A stretch of DNA of 64,000 nt. Source: Hippophae tibetana. Lineage: Eukaryota; Streptophyta; Magnoliopsida; Rosales; Elaeagnaceae. The position numbers were made by a program, and so were the translations under genes. The DNA lies in the NCBI GenBank assembly GCA_037013495.1, contig JAZDXN010000026.1:2356001-2420000 (forward strand), given 5' to 3'. Of the stretch, positions 12,041 through 26,374 are shown piece after piece. The notes beneath the pieces are model-generated. The model was given only the letters and a program-made list of their open reading frames with translations, had not been told where the DNA came from and did no database searches. Every line of letters starts with the position of its first letter. Position 1 is the first letter of the stretch.

Positions 12041-15000
12041 GTTTTGATCCCGACCAGGAAAATCGTTTTTGTACCCAAATTACATCGTTTACATCACTTA
12101 TCGAGTGTTTAAAGTTTTTGACGCACGATTTTCATTTTTCTTACTTCTGGTTTAAATCAATAGAGCTATACAGAAGATAATGGTGCCGACCTAGGGTTGT
12201 TTATTTATATTTCCAATAAGTCTCTATTCTTCAAAAAAAAATAAGAGAAGAGAAAAAGAAAGAGGATGTCGTTCACATTTTCAAAAACAACAAAACATTT
12301 GGTAAATATGAGTTAAAACTTTCAACGGAGATATCTTTTGACTCGGGTATCGAAACCATTATTATAATATATCAAATCGAAGCTCGTATGAAATTACACA
12401 ATATTTTTTGGTCCCGCCCAATAAAATCGTTTTTGTACACAAATTACATCGTTGACATCACTTATCAAGTGTTTAATATTTTAGACACACCATTTTCATT
12501 CTTCTTACTTCTGGTTTAATTCAATAGAGCTATACAGGAGATAGTGGTGCCGACCAAGGGTTGTTAATTTATATTTCCATTAAGTCTCTTTTCTTCAAAA
12601 AAAAATAGGAGAAGAGAAGAAGAAAGAGGATTCGTTCACATTTTCAAAAATAACAAAAGATTTGGTAAATATGAGTTACAACTTTCAATGGAGATATCTT
12701 TTAACTCGGGTATCGAAACCACTATTATAATATATCACATTGAAGCTCATATCAAATTACTCAATATATTTGGTGCCGCCCAAGAAAATCGTTTTTGTAC
12801 ACAAATTACATCGTTTACATCACTTACCGTGTGTTTAATGTTTTTGACGCGCCATTTTCATTTTCCATACTTCTGGTTTAATTTAATAGAGCTATAAAGG
12901 AGATATTGGTGCCGACCTAGGGTTGTTAATTTATATTTATAATAAGTCTCTTTTCTTCAAAAAAAAAATAGGAGAAGAGAAAAAGAAAGAGGATGTCGTT
13001 CACATTTTCAAAAACAAAAAAAGATTTGGTAAATATAAGTTACAACTTTCAACGGAGATATCTTTTAACTCGGGTATCGAACCACTATTATAATATATCA
13101 AATTGAAGCTCGTATCAAATTACACAATATTTTTTGGTCCCGCCCAATAAAATCGTTTTTGTACACAAATTACATCGTTGACATCACTTATCAAGTGTTT
13201 AATATTTTAGACGCACCATTTTCATTCTTCTTACTTCTGGTTTAATTCAATAGAGCTATAAAGGAGATAATGGTTCCGACCTAGGGTTGTTTATTTATAT
13301 TTCCAATAAGTCACTTTTCTTCAAAAAAAAATAGGAGAAGAGTAAAAGAAAGAGGATGTCGTTCACATTTTCAAAAACAACAAAACATTTGGTAAATATG
13401 AGTTACACTTTCAACAGAGATATCTTTTGACTCGGGTATCGAAACCACTATTATAATATATCAAATCGAAGCTTATATCAAATTACACAATATGTTTTGG
13501 TCCCGAATAGAAAAATCGTTTTTGTACCCAAAATACATCGTTTACATCACTTATCGACTGTTTAAAGTTTTTGACGCACCATTTTTATTTTTCTTACTTC
13601 TGGTTTTATTCAATATAGCTATACAAGAGATAATGGTTCCGACCTAGGGTTGTTTATTTATATTTCCAATAAGTCACTTTTCTTCAAAAAAAATAGGAGA
13701 AGAGATAAAGAAAGAGGATGTCGTTCACATTTTCAAAAACAAAAAAAGATTTGGTAAATATAAGTTACAACTTTCAACGGAGATATCTTTTAACTCGGGT
13801 ATCGAACCACTATTATAATATATCAAATTGAAGCTCGTATCAAATTACACAATATTTTTTGGTCCCGCCCAATAAAATCGTTTTTGTACACAAATTACAT
13901 CGTTTACATCACTTACCGAGTGTTTAATGTTTTTGACGCACCATTTACATTTTTCTTACTTCTGGTTTTATTCAATATAGCTATACAGGAGATAATGGTT
14001 CCGACCTAGGGTTGTTTATTTATACTTCCAATAATTCACTTTTCTTCAAAAAAAAAAATAGGAGAAGTGAAAAAGAAAGAGGATGTCGTTCACATTTTCA
14101 AAGACAACAAAACATTTGGAAAATATGAGTTACAGCTTTCAACAGAGATATCTTTTGACTCGGGTATCGAAACCACTATTATAATATATCAAATCGAAGC
14201 TCGTATCAAATTACAAAATATGTTTTGGTCCCGACCAGGAAAATCGTTTTTGTACCAAAATTACATCGTTTACATCACTTATCGAGTGTTTAAAGTTTTT
14301 GACGCACCATTTTCATTTTCCTTACTTCTGGTTTAATTCAATAGAGCTATAAAGGAGATATTGGTGCCGACCTAGGGTTGTTAATTTATATTTCCAATAA
14401 GTCTCTTTTCTTCAAAAAAAAATAGGAGAAGAGAAGAAGAAAGAGGATGTCGTTCACATTTTCAAAAACAACAAAAGATTTGGTAAATATGAGTTACAAC
14501 TTTCAACGGAGATATCTTTTGACTCGGGTATCGAAACCACTATTATAATATATCAAATGGAAGCTCATATCAAATTAAACAACATGTTTTGGTGCCGCCC
14601 AAGAAAATCGTTTTTGTACACAAATTACATCGTTTACATCACTTACCGAGTGTTTAATGTTTTTGACGCACCATTTTAATTTTTCTTATTTCTGGTTTAA
14701 TTCAATAGAGCAATACAGGAGATATTGGTGCCGACCTAGGGTTGTTGATTTATATTTCCAATAAGTCTCTATTCTTCCAAAAAAAATAAGAGAAGAGAAA
14801 AAGAAAGAGGATGTCGTTCATATTTTCAAAAACAACAAAACATTTGGTAAATATGAGTTAAAACTTTAAACGGAGATATCTTTTGACTCGGGTATCGAAA
14901 CCACTATTATAATATATCAAATCGAAGCTCGTATCAAATTACACAATATGTTTTGGTCCCGACCAGGAAAATCGTTTTTGTACCCAAATTACATCGTTTA

Positions 15001-18000
15001 CATCACTTATCGACTGTTTAAAGTTTTTGACGCACCATTTTCATTTTTCTTACTTCTGGTTTTATTCAATATAGCTATACAGGAGATAATGGTTCCGACC
15101 TAGGGTTGTTTATTTATATTTCCAATAAGTCACTTTTCTTCAAAAAAAATAGGAGAAGAGAAAAAGAAAGAGGATGTCGTTCACATTTTCAAAAACAAAA
15201 AAAGATTTGGTAAATATAAGTTACAACTTTCAACGGAGATATCTTTTAACTCGGGTATCGAACCACTATTATAATATATCAAATTGAAGCTCGTATCAAA
15301 TTACACAATATTTTTTGGTCCCGCCCAATAAAATCGTTTTTGTACACAAATTACATCGTTGACATCACTTATCAAGTGTTTAATCTTTTTGACGCACCAT
15401 TTTCATTCTTCTTACTTCTGGTTTAATTCAATAGAGCTATACATGAGATAATGGTTCCGACCTAGGGTTGTTTATTTATATTTCCAATAAGTCACTTTTC
15501 GTCAAAAAAAATAGGAGAAGAGAAAAAGAAAGAGGATGTCGTTCACATTTTCAAAAACAAAAAAAGATTTGGTAAATATAAGTTACAACTTTCAACGGAG
15601 ATATCTTTTGACTCGGGTATGGAAACCACTATTATAATATATCAAATCGAAGCTCGTATCAAATTACACAATATGTTTTGGTCCCGACCAGGAAAATCGT
15701 TTTTGTACCCAAATTACATCGTTTACATCACTTAACGAGTGTTTAAAGTTTTTGACGCACCATTTTCATTTTTCTTACTTCTGGTTTAATTCAATAGAGC
15801 TATACAAGAGATATTGGTGCCGACCTAGGTTTATTAATTTATATTTCCAATAAGTCTCTTTTCTTCAAAAAAAAATAGGAGAAGAGAAAAAGAAAGAGGA
15901 TGTCGTTCACATTTTCCAAAACAACAAAAAATTTGGTAAATATAAGTTACAACTTTCAACGGAGATATCTTTTGACTCGGGTATCGAAACCACTATTACA
16001 ATATATCAAATTGAAGCTCGTATCAAATTATACAATATTTTTTGGTGCCGCCCAAGAAAATCGTTTTTGTACACAAATTACATCGTTGACATCACTTATC
16101 AAGTGTTTAATATTTTAGACGCACCATTTTCATTTTTCTTACTTCTGGTTTAATTCAATAGAGCTATACAAGAGATATTGGTGCCGACCTAGGGTTGTTA
16201 ATTTATATTTCCAATAAGTCTCTTTTCTTCAAAAAAAAATAGGAGAACAGAAAAAGAAAGAGCATGTCGTTCACATTTTCAAAAACAAAAAAATATTTGG
16301 TAAATATAAGTTACAACTTTCAACGGAGATATCTTTTGACTCGGGTATCGAAACCACTATTATAATATATCAAATTGAAGCTCGTATCAAATTACACAAT
16401 ATTTTTTGGTCCCGCCCAATAAAATCGTTTTTCTACACAAATTACATCGTTTACATCACTTATCGAGTGTTTAATGTTTTTGACGCACCATTTTCCTTCT
16501 TCTTACTTTTGGTTTAATTCAATACAGCTATACACGAGATATTGGTGCCGACCTAGGGTTGTTGATTTATATTTCCAATAAGTCTCTATTCTTCCAAAAA
16601 AATAAGAGAAGAGAAAAAGAAAGTGGATGTCGTTCACATTGTCAAAAACAACAAAACATTTGGTAAATATGAGTTACAACTTTCAATGGAGATATCTTTT
16701 GACACGAGTATCAAAACCACTATTATAATATATCAAATCGAAGCTCGTATCAAATTACACAATATGTTTTGGTCTCGACCAGGAAAATCATTTTTGTACC
16801 CAAATTATATTGTTTACATCACTTACCGAGTTTTTAAAGTTTTTGACGCACGATTTTCATTTTCCTTACTTCTGGTTTAATTCAATAGAGCTATAAAGGA
16901 GATATTGGTGCCGACCTAGGGTTGTTAATTTATATTTCCAATAAGTCTCTTTTCTTCAAAAAAAAATAGGAGAAGAGAAAAAGAAAGAGGATGTCGTTCA
17001 CATTTTCAAAAACAACAAAACATTTGGTAAATATGAGTTACAACTTTCAATTGAGATATCTTTTGACTCGGGTATCGAAACCACTATTATAATATATCAA
17101 GTTGAAGCTCGTATCAATGACACAATATTTTTTGGTCCCGCCCAAGAAAATCGTTTTTATACACAAATTACATCGTTTACATCACTTATCGAGTGTTTAA
17201 TGTTTTTGACGCACCATTTTCCTTCTTCTTACTTTTGGTTTAATTCAATAGAGCTATACAGGAGATATTGGTGCCGACCTAGGGTTTTTGATTTATATTT
17301 CCAATAAGTCTCTATTCTTCAAAAAAAAAATAAGAGAAGAGAAAAAGAAATAGGATGTCGTTCACATTTTCAAAAACAACAAAAAATTTGGTAAATATAA
17401 GTTACAACTTTCAACGGAGATATCTTTTGACTCGGGTATCGAAACCACTATTATAATATATCAAATCGAAGCTCGTATCAAATTACACAATATGTTTTGG
17501 TCCCGACCAGGAAAATCATTTTTGTACCCAAATTATATCGTTTACATCACTTACCGAGTGTTTAAAGTTTTTGACGCACCATTTTCATTTTCCTTACTTA
17601 CGGTTTAATTCAATAGAGCTATAAAGGAGATATTGGTGCCGACCTAGGGTTGTTAATTTATATTTCCAATAAGTCTCTTTTCTTCAAAAAAAAATAGGAG
17701 AAGAGAAAAAGAAAGAGAATGTCGTTCACATTTTCAAAAATAACAAAAGATTTGGTAAATATGAGTTACAACTTTCAACGGAGATATCTTGTAACTCGGA
17801 TATCGAAACCACTATTATAATATATCAAATTAAAGCTCATATCAAATTACACAATATATTTGGTGCCGCCCAAGAAAATCGTTTTTGTACACAAATTACA
17901 TCGTTTACATCACTTACCGAGTGTTTAAAGTTTTTGACGCACGATTTTCATTTTTCTTACTTCTGGTTTAATTCAATAGAGCTATATAGGAGATATTGGT

Positions 18001-18735
18001 GCCGACCTAGGGTTGTTTATTTATATTTCCAATAAGTCTCTTTTCTTCAAAAAAAAAAAGGAGAAGAGAAAGAGAAAGAGGATGTCGTTCACATTTTCAA
18101 AAATAACAAAAGATTTGGTAAATATGAGTTACAACTTTCAACGGAGATATCTTTTAACTCGGGTATCGAAACCACTATTATAATATATCAAATTGAAGCT
18201 CATATCAAATTACACAATATATTTGGTAGCTGCCCAAGAAAAGCGTTTTTGTACACAAATTACATCGTTTACAGCACTTACCGAGTGTTTCAATTTTTTG
18301 ACGCACCATTTTAATTTTTCTTACCTCTAGTTTAATTCAATAGAGCTATACAGGAGATATTAGTGCCGACCTACGGTTGTTGATTTATATTTGAAATAAG
18401 TCTCTATTCTTCAAAAAAAAATAAGAGAAGAGAAAAAGAAAGAGGATGCCGTTCACATTTTCAAAAACAAAAAAACATTTGGTAAATATGAGTTACAACT
18501 TTCAATGGAGATATCTTTGGACACGGGTATTGAAACCATTATTATAATATATCAAATCGAAGCTCGTATCAAATTACACAATATGTTTTGGTCCCGACCA
18601 GGAAAATCATTTTTGTACCCAAATTATATCGTTTACATCACTTACCGAGTGTTTAAAGTTTTTGACGCACCATTTTCATTTTCCTTACTTACGGTTTAAT
18701 TCAATAGAGCTATAAAGGAGATATTGGTGCCGACC

Positions 18736-19462
18736 TAGGGTTGTTAATTTATATTTCCAATAAGTCTCTTTTCTTCAAAAAAAAATAGGAGAAGAGAAAA
18801 AGAAAGAGGATGTCGTTCACATTTTCAAAAACAACAAAAAATTTGGTAAATATAAGTTACAACTTTCAACGGAGATATCTTTTGACTCGGGTATCGAAAC
18901 CACTATTATAATATATCAAATTGAAGCTCGTATCAAATTATACAATATTTTTTGGTGCCGCCCAAGAAAATCGTTTTTGTACACAAATTACATCGCTTAC
19001 ATCACTTATCGAGTGTTTAAAGTTTTTGACGCACGATTTTCATTTTTCTTACTTCTGGTTTAATTCAATAGAGCTATACAGGAGATAATGGTGCCGACCT
19101 AGGGTTGTTTATTTATATTTCTAATAAGTCTCTTTTCTTCAAAAAAAATAGGAGAAGAGAAAAAGAAAGAGGATGCCGTTCTTATTTTCAAAAACAACAA
19201 AAAAATTGGTAAATATAAGTTACAACTTTCAACGGAGATATCTTTTGACTCGGGTATCGAAACCACTATTATAATATATCAAATCGAAGCTCGTATCAAA
19301 TTACACAATATGTTTTGGTCCCGACCAGGAAAATCGTTTTTGTACCCAAATTACATCGTTTACATCACTTATCTAGTGTTTAAAGTTTTTGACGCACCAT
19401 TTTCATTTTTCTTACTTCTCGTTTTATTCAATATAGCTATACAGGAGATAATGGTTCCGACC
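18736..19462 (+). repeat. Two-monomer block, copy 1 (copied at 20920)
   Basis: Monomers 18736 and 19100 recur at 20920 and 21284, an offset of 2,184 bp (six monomers). Shared rare marks are ACATCGCTTACATC (about 18990 and 21175), TTATATTTCTAATAAG, and GAGGATGCCGTTC followed by AAAAAAATTGGTAAATATAAG. Differences include TCTTATTTTC versus TCACATTTTC near 19180 and 21360. Flanking monomers differ, so the copied block is about 0.73 kb. Confidence 0.85.
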
Positions 19463-19827
19463 TAGGGTTGTTTATTTATATTTCCAATAAGTCACTTTTC
19501 TTCAAAAAAAAAATAGGAGAAGAGAAAAAGAAAGAGCATGTCGTTCACATTTTCAAAAACAAAAAAAGATTTGGTAAATATAAGTTACAACTTTCAACGG
19601 AGATAACTTTTGACTCGGGTATCGAAACCACTATTATAATATATCAAATTGAAGCTCGTATCAAATTACACAATATTTTTTGGTCCCGCCCAATAAAATC
19701 GTTTTTCTACACAAATTACATCGTTTACATCACTTATCGAGTGTTTAATGTTTTTGACGCACCATTTTCCTTCTTCTCACTTTTGGTTTAATTCAATACA
19801 GCTATACACGAGATATTGGTGCCGACC

Positions 19828-20191
19828 TAGGGTTGTTGATTTATATTTTGCAATAAGTCTCTATTCTTCCAAAAAAATAAGAGAAGAGAAAAAGAAAGTG
19901 GATGTCGTTCACATTGTCAAAAACAACAAAACATTTGGTAAATATGAGTTACAACTTTCAATGGAGATATCTTTTGACACGGGTATCAAAACCACTATTA
20001 TAATATATCAAATCGAAGCTCGTATCAAATTACACAATATGTTTTGGTCCCGACCAGGAAAATCATTTTTGTACACAAATTATATCGTTTACATCACTTA
20101 TCGAGTGTTTAATGTTTTTGACGCACCATTTTCCTTATTCTTACTTTTGGTTTAATTCAATAGAGCTATACAGGAGATATTGTTGCCGACC
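19828..20191 (+). repeat. Recombinant monomer (head of 16554 type, tail of 16917 type)
   Basis: The head has GTGGATGTCG, ATTGTCAAAAAC and GTATCAAAACC like the monomer at 16554. The tail has GTACACAAATTA, TATCGAGTGTTTAATG and TTTTCCTT-TTCTTACTTTTGG like the tail of the monomer at 16917. The following monomer (20192, TAGGGTTTTTGATTTAT) matches 17280. The offset falls from 3,274 bp (16554 to 19828) to 2,912 bp (17280 to 20192), exactly one monomer. The same hybrid is present at 26012. Confidence 0.85.
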
Positions 20192-20919
20192 TAGGGTTTT
20201 TGATTTATATTTCCAATAAGTCTCTATTCTTCAAAAAAAAAATAAGAGAAGAGAAAAAGAAATAGGATGTCGTTCACATTTTCAAAAACAACAAAAAATT
20301 TGGTAAATATAAGTTACAACTTTCAACGGAGATATCTTTTGACTCGGGTATCGAAACCACTATTATAATATATCAAATCGAAGGTCGTATCAAATTACAC
20401 AATATGTTTTGGTCCCGACCAGGAAAATCGTTTTTGTACCCAAATTACATCGTTTACATCACTTATCGAGTGGTTAAAGTTTTTGACGCACCATTTTCAT
20501 TCTTCTTACTTCTGGTTTAATTCAATAGAGCTATACAGAAGATATTGGTGCCGACCTAGGGTTGTTGATTTATATTTCCAATAAGTCTCTATTCTTCAAA
20601 AAAAAATAAGAGAAGAGAAAAAGAAAGAGAATGTCGTTCACATTTTCAAAAATAACAAAAGATTTGGTAAATATGAGTTACAACTTTCAACGGAGATGTC
20701 TTGTAACTCGGATATCGAAACCACTATTATAATATATCAAATTAAAGCTCATATCAAATTACACAATATATTTGGTGCCGCCCAAGAAAATCGTTTTTGT
20801 ACACAAATTACATCGTTTACATCACTTACCGAGTGTTTAAAGTTTTTGACGCACCATTTTCATTTTCCTTACTTATGGTTTAATTCAATAGAGCTATAAA
20901 GGAGATATTGGTGCCGACC

Positions 20920-21646
20920 TAGGGTTGTTAATTTATATTTCCAATAAGTCTCTTTTCTTCAAAAAAAAATAGGAGAAGAGAAAAAGAAAGAGGATGTCGT
21001 TCACATTTTCAAAAACAACCAAAAATTTGGTAAATATAAGTTACAACTTTCAACGGAGATATCTTTTGACTCGAGTATCGAAACCACTATTATAATATAT
21101 CAAATTGAAGCTCGTATCAAATTATACAATATTTTTTGGTGCCGCCCAAGAAAATCGTTTTTGTACACAAATTACATCGCTTACATCACTTATCGAGTGT
21201 TTAAAGTTTTTGACGCACGATTTTCATTTTTCTTACTTCTGGTTTAATTCAATAGAGCTATACAGGAGATAATGGTGCCGACCTAGGGTTGTTTATTTAT
21301 ATTTCTAATAAGTCTCTTTTCTTCAAAAAAAATAGGAGAAGAGAAAAAGAAAGAGGATGCCGTTCACATTTTCAAAAACAACAAAAAAATTGGTAAATAT
21401 AAGTTACAACTTTCAACGGAGATATCTTTTGACTCGGGTATCGAAACCACTATTATAATATATCAAATCGAAGCTCGTATCAAATTACACAATATGTTTT
21501 GGTCCCGACCAGGAAAATGGTTTTTGTACCCAAATTACATCGTTTACATCACTTATCGAGTGCTTGAAGTTTTTGACGCACCATTTTCATTTTTCTTATT
21601 TCTGGTTGAATTCAATAGAGCAATACAGGAGATATTGGTGCCGACC
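20920..21646 (+). repeat. Two-monomer block, copy 2 (copied from or to 18736)
   Basis: This is the partner of 18736-19462 at six monomers distance. It carries small private changes, for example AACAACCAAAAATTTGG and GACTCGAGTATCG. The second monomer ends in a GTGCTTGAAG variant and GGTTGAATTC, linking it to the block that follows at 23100. Confidence 0.85.
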
Positions 21647-22373
21647 TAGGGTTGTTGATTTATATTTCCAATAAGTCTCTATTCTTCAAAAAAAAATAAG
21701 AGAAGAGAAAAAGAAAGAGGATGTCGTTCACATTTTCAAAAATAACAAAAGATTTGGTAAATATGAGTTACAACTTTCAACGGAGATATCTTTTAACTCG
21801 GGTATCGAAAAGACTATTATAATATATCAAATTGAAGCTCATATCAAATTACACAATATATTTGGTGCCGCCCAAGAAAATCATTTTTGTACACAAATTA
21901 CATCGTTTACATCACTTACCGAGTGTTTAAAGTTTTTGACGCGCCATTTTCATTTTTCTTACTTCTAGTTTAATTCAATAGAGCTATAAAGGAGATATTG
22001 GTGCCGACCTAGGGTTGTTAATTTATATTTCCAATAAGTCACTTTTCTTCAAAAAAAAATAGGAGAAGAGAAAAAGAAAGAGGATGTCGTTCACATTTTC
22101 AAAAACAACAAAACATTTGGTAAATATGGGTTACAACCTTCAACACAGATATCATTTGACTCGGGTATCGAAACCACTATTATAATATATCAAATCGAAG
22201 CTCGTATCAAATTACACAATATGTTTTGGTCCCGACCAGGAAAATTGTTTTTGTACCTAAATTACATCATTTACATCACTTATCGAGTGTTTAAAGTTTT
22301 TGACGCACCATTTTCATTTTTCTTACTTCTGGTTTTATTCAATATAGCTATACAGGAGATAATGGTTCCGACC

Positions 22374-23462
22374 TAGGGTTGTTTATTTATATTTCCAATA
22401 AGTCACTTTTCTTCAAAAAAAAATAGGAGAAGAGAAAAAGAAAGAGGATGTCGTTCACATTTTAAAAAACAAAAAAAGATTTGGTAAATATAAGTTTCAA
22501 CTTTCAACGGAGATATCTTTTGACTCGGATATCGAAACCACTATTATAATATATCAAATTGAAGCTCATATCAAATTACACAATATATTTGGTGCCGCCC
22601 AAGAAAATCGTTTTTGAACACAAATTAAATCGTTTACATCACTTACCGAGTGTTTAAAGTTTTTGACGCACCATTTTCATTTTCCTTACTTCTGGTTTAA
22701 TTCAATAGAGCTATAAAGGAGATATTGGTGCCGACCTAGGGTTGTTAATTTATATTTCCAATAAGTCTCTTTTCTTCAAAAAAAATGGGAGAAGAGAAAA
22801 AGAAAGAGGATGTCGTTCACATTTTCAAAAACAACAAAACATTTGGTAAATATAAGTTACAACTTTCAACGGAGATATCTTTTGACTCGGGTATCGAAAC
22901 CACTATTATAATATATCAAATCGAAGCTCGTATCAAATTACACAATATGTTTTGGTCCCAACCAGGAAAATTGTTTTTGTACCCAAATTACATCGTTTAC
23001 ATCACTTATCGTGTGTTTGAAGTTTTTGACGCACCATTTTCATTTTTCTTATTTCTGGTTGAATTCAATAGAGCAATACAGGAGATATTGGTGCCGACCT
23101 AGGGTTGTTGATTTATATTTCCAATAAGTCTCTATTCTTCAAAAAAAAATAAGAGAAGAGAAAAAGAAAGAGGATGTCGTTCACATTTTCAAAAATAACA
23201 AAAGATTTGGTAAATATGAGTTACAACTTTCAACGGAGATATCTTTTAACTCGGGTATCGAAAAGACTATTATAATATATCAAATTGAAGCTCATATCAA
23301 ATTACACAATATATTTGGTGCCGCCCAAGAAAATCATTTTTGTACACAAATTACATCGTTTACATCACTTACCGAGTGTTTAAAGTTTTTGACGCGCCAT
23401 TTTCATTTTTCTTACTTCTAGTTTAATTCAATAGAGCTATAAAGGAGATATTGGTGCCGACC
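22374..23462 (+). repeat. Three-monomer block, copy 1 (copied at 28559)
   Basis: Monomers 22374, 22737 and 23100 recur at 28559, 28922 and 29286, an offset of 6,185 bp (17 monomers). Shared rare marks are CACATTTTAAAAAAC, GAACACAAATTAAATCG (about 22617 and 28801), CCCAACCAGGAAAATTG, TGGTTGAATTCAATA, and GGTATCGAAAAGACTATT (about 23254 and 29440). The last mark also occurs at about 21801, one 1,453-bp step (four monomers) upstream. Confidence 0.85.
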
Positions 23463-24920
23463 TAGGGTTGTTAATTTATATTTCCAATAAGTCTCTTTTC
23501 TTCAAAAAAAAATAGGAGAAGAGAAAAAGAAAGAGGATGTCGTTCACATTTTCAAAAACAACAAAACATTTGGTAAATATAAGTTACAACTTTCAACGGA
23601 GATATCTTTTGACTCGGGTATCGAAACCACTATTATAATATATCAAATCGAAGCTCGTATCAAATTACACAATATGTTTTGGTCCCAACCAGGAAAATTG
23701 TTTTTGTACCCAAATTACATCGTTTACATCACTTATTGAGTGTTTAAAGTTTTTGACGCACCATTTTAATTTTTCTTACTTCTGGTTTTATTCAATATAG
23801 CTATACAGGAGATAATGGTTCCGACCTAGGGGTGTTGATTTATATTTCCAATAAGTCTCTATTCTTCAAAAAAAAATAAGAGAAGAGAAAAAGAAAGAGG
23901 ATGTCGTTCACATTTTCAAAAACAACAAAAAATTTGGTAAATATGAGTTACAACTTTCAACGGAGATATCTTTTGACTCGGATATCGAAACCACTATTAT
24001 AATATATCAAATTGAAGCTCATATCAAATTACACAATATATTTGGTGCCGCCCATGAAAATCGTTTTTGAACACAAATTACATCGTTTACATCACTTACC
24101 GAGTGTTTAAAGTTTTTGACGCACCATTTTCATTTTCCTTACTTCTAGTTTAATTCAATAGAGCTATAAAGGAGATATTGGTGCCGACCTAGGGTTGTTA
24201 ATTTATATTTCCAATAAGTCTCTTTTCTTCAAAAAAAAAAATAGGAGAAGAGAAAAAGAAAGAGGATGTCGTTCACATTTTCAAAAACAACAAAACATTT
24301 GGTAAATATAAGTTACAACTTTCAACGGAGATATCTTTTGACTCGGGTATCGAAACCACTACTATAATATATCAAATCGAAGCTCGTATCAAATTACACA
24401 ATATATTTTGATCCCGACCGGGAAAATTGTTTTTGTACCCAAATTACATCGTTTACATCACTTATCGAGTGTTTAAAGTTTTTGACGCACCATTTTCATT
24501 TTTCTTATTTCTGGTTTAATTCAATAGAGCAATAAAGGAGATAATGGTGCCGACCTAGGGTTGTTGATTTATATTTCCAATAAGTCTCTATTCTTCAAAA
24601 AAAAAATAAGAGAAGAGAAAAAGAAAGAGGATGTCGTTCACATTTTCAAAAACAACAAAAAATTTGGTAAATATGAGTTACAACTTTCAACAGAGATATC
24701 TTTTGACTCGGGTATCGAAACCACTATTATAATATATCAAATCGAAGCTCGTATCAAATTACACAATATTTTTTGGTCCCGACCAGGAAAATCGTTTTTG
24801 TACACAAATTACATCGTTTACATCACTTATTGAGTGTTTAAAGTTTTTGACGCACCATTTTCATTTTTCTTATTTCTGTTTTAATTCAATAGAGCAATAC
24901 AGGACATATTGGTGCCGACC

Positions 24921-26374
24921 TAGGGTTGTTGATATATATTTCTAATAAGTCTCTATTCTTCAAAAAAAAAATAAGAGAAGAGAAAAATAAAGAGGATGTC
25001 GTTCACATTTTCAAAAACAACAAAACATTTGGTAAATATGAGTTACAACTTTCAATGGAGATATCTTTTGACACGGGTATCGAAACCACTATTATAATAT
25101 ATCAAATCGAAGCTCGTATCAAATTACACAATATATTTTGGCCCCGCCCAGGAAAATCGTTTTTGTACCCAAATTACATCGTTTACATCACTTACCGAGT
25201 GTTTAAAGTTTTTGACGCACCATTTTCATTTTCTTTACTTCTGGTTTAATTCAATAGAGCTATAAAGGAGATATTGGTGCCGACCTAGGGTTGTTAATTT
25301 ATATTTCCAATAAGTCTCTATTCTTCCAAAAAAATAAGAGAAGAGAAAAAGAAAGAGGATGTTGTTCACATTTTCAAAAACAACAAAAGATTTGGTAAAT
25401 ATGAGTTACAACTTTCAACAGAGATATCTTTTGACTCGGGTATCGAAACCACTATTATAAAATATCAAATCGAAGCTCGTATCAAATTACACAATATGTT
25501 TTGGTCCCGACCAGGAAAATCGTTTTTGTACCCAAATTACATCATTTACATCACTTATCGAGTGTTTAAAGTTTTTGACGCACCATTTTCATTTTTCTTA
25601 CTTCTGGTTTTATTCAATATAGCTATATAGGAGATAATGGTTCCGACCTAGGGTTGTTTATTTATATTTCCAATAAGTCACTTTTCTTCAAAAAAAATAG
25701 GAGAAGAGAAAAAGAAAGAGCATGTCGTTCACATTTTCAAAAACAAAAAAAGGTTTGGTAAATATAAGTTACAACTTTCAACGGAGATATCTTTTGACTC
25801 GGGTATCGAAACCACTATTATAATATATCAAATTGAAACTCGTATCAAATGACACAATATTTTTTGGTCCCGCACAATAAAATCGTTTTTCTACACAAAT
25901 TACATCGTTTACATCACTTATCGAGTGTTTAATGTTTTTGACGCACCATTTTCCTTCTTCTTACTTTTGGTTTAATTCAATAGAGCTATACACGAGATAT
26001 TGGTGCCGACCTAGGGTTGTTGATTTATATTTCCAATAAGTCTCTATTCTTCCAAAAAAATAAGAGAAGAGAAAAAGAAAGTGGATGTCGTTCACATTGT
26101 CAAAAACAACAAAACATTTGGTAAATATGAGTTACAACTTTCAATTTAGATATCTTTTGACACGGGTATCAAAACCACTATTATAATATATCAAATCGAA
26201 GCTCGTATCAAATTACACAATATGTTTTGGTCCCGACCAGGAAAATCATTTTTGTACACAAATTATATCGTTTACATCACTTATCGAGTGTTTAATGTTT
26301 TTGACGCACCATTTTCCTTATTCTTACTTTTGGTTTAATTCAATAGAGCTATACAGGATATATTGGTGCCGACC
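24921..26374 (+). repeat. Four-monomer cassette D, copy 1
   Basis: There are four monomers in fixed order. D1 (24921) has TTGATATATATTTCTAAT and AAAAATAAAGAGG. D2 (25286) has TCTATTCTTCCAAAAAAATA and AAAATATCAAATCG. D3 (25649) has GAGCATGTCG and TTTTTCTACACAAATTAC. D4 (26012) has GTGGATGTCG and ATTGTCAAAAAC. The same order is found at 39470, 44926 and 49291. D4 here is a recombinant form shared with the monomer at 19828. Confidence 0.85.

Larger units (their letters stand above)
1..12191 (+). repeat. Array zone 1: six-monomer spacing
   Basis: Monomer boundaries (T of TAGGG or equivalent) are at 221, 585, 952, 1319, 1682, 2044, 2411, 2776, 3140, 3504, 3868, 4231, 4596, 4960, [lost], 5641, 6003, 6366, 6730, 7094, 7458, 7824, 8188, 8552, 8915, 9280, 9643, 10009, 10373, 10737, 11100, 11465 and 11828. 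A marker monomer with CAATAATTCACTTTTC in place of CAATAAGTCNCTTTTC starts at 221, 2411, 4596, 6730, 8915 and 11100. The spacings are 2190, 2185, 2134 (contains a deletion), 2185 and 2185 bp. Bases 1-220 are the 3' part of a monomer that begins before the window. Confidence 0.9.
12192..24920 (+). repeat. Array zone 2: mixed monomers with short duplicated blocks
   Basis: Boundaries are at 12192, 12556, 12918, 13282, 13645, 14007, 14373, 14737, 15101, 15463, 15826, 16190, 16554, 16917, 17280, 17645, 18008, 18372, 18736, 19100, 19463, 19828, 20192, 20557, 20920, 21284, 21647, 22010, 22374, 22737, 23100, 23463, 23827, 24190 and 24556. The regular six-monomer spacing of zone 1 fades. The ATTCAC marker is seen once more, at 14007. 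The boundary at 12556 reads GACCAAGGG. Local block copies are listed separately. Confidence 0.88.

Noticed and set aside
15900-16118. Second-frame ORF starting at the conserved GAGGATGTCG (also 60271 and 61730) as a gene
   Set aside because: It is open only where ATTATAATA has become ATTACAATA. In most copies the frame stops at that TAA, so it is an accidental opening.
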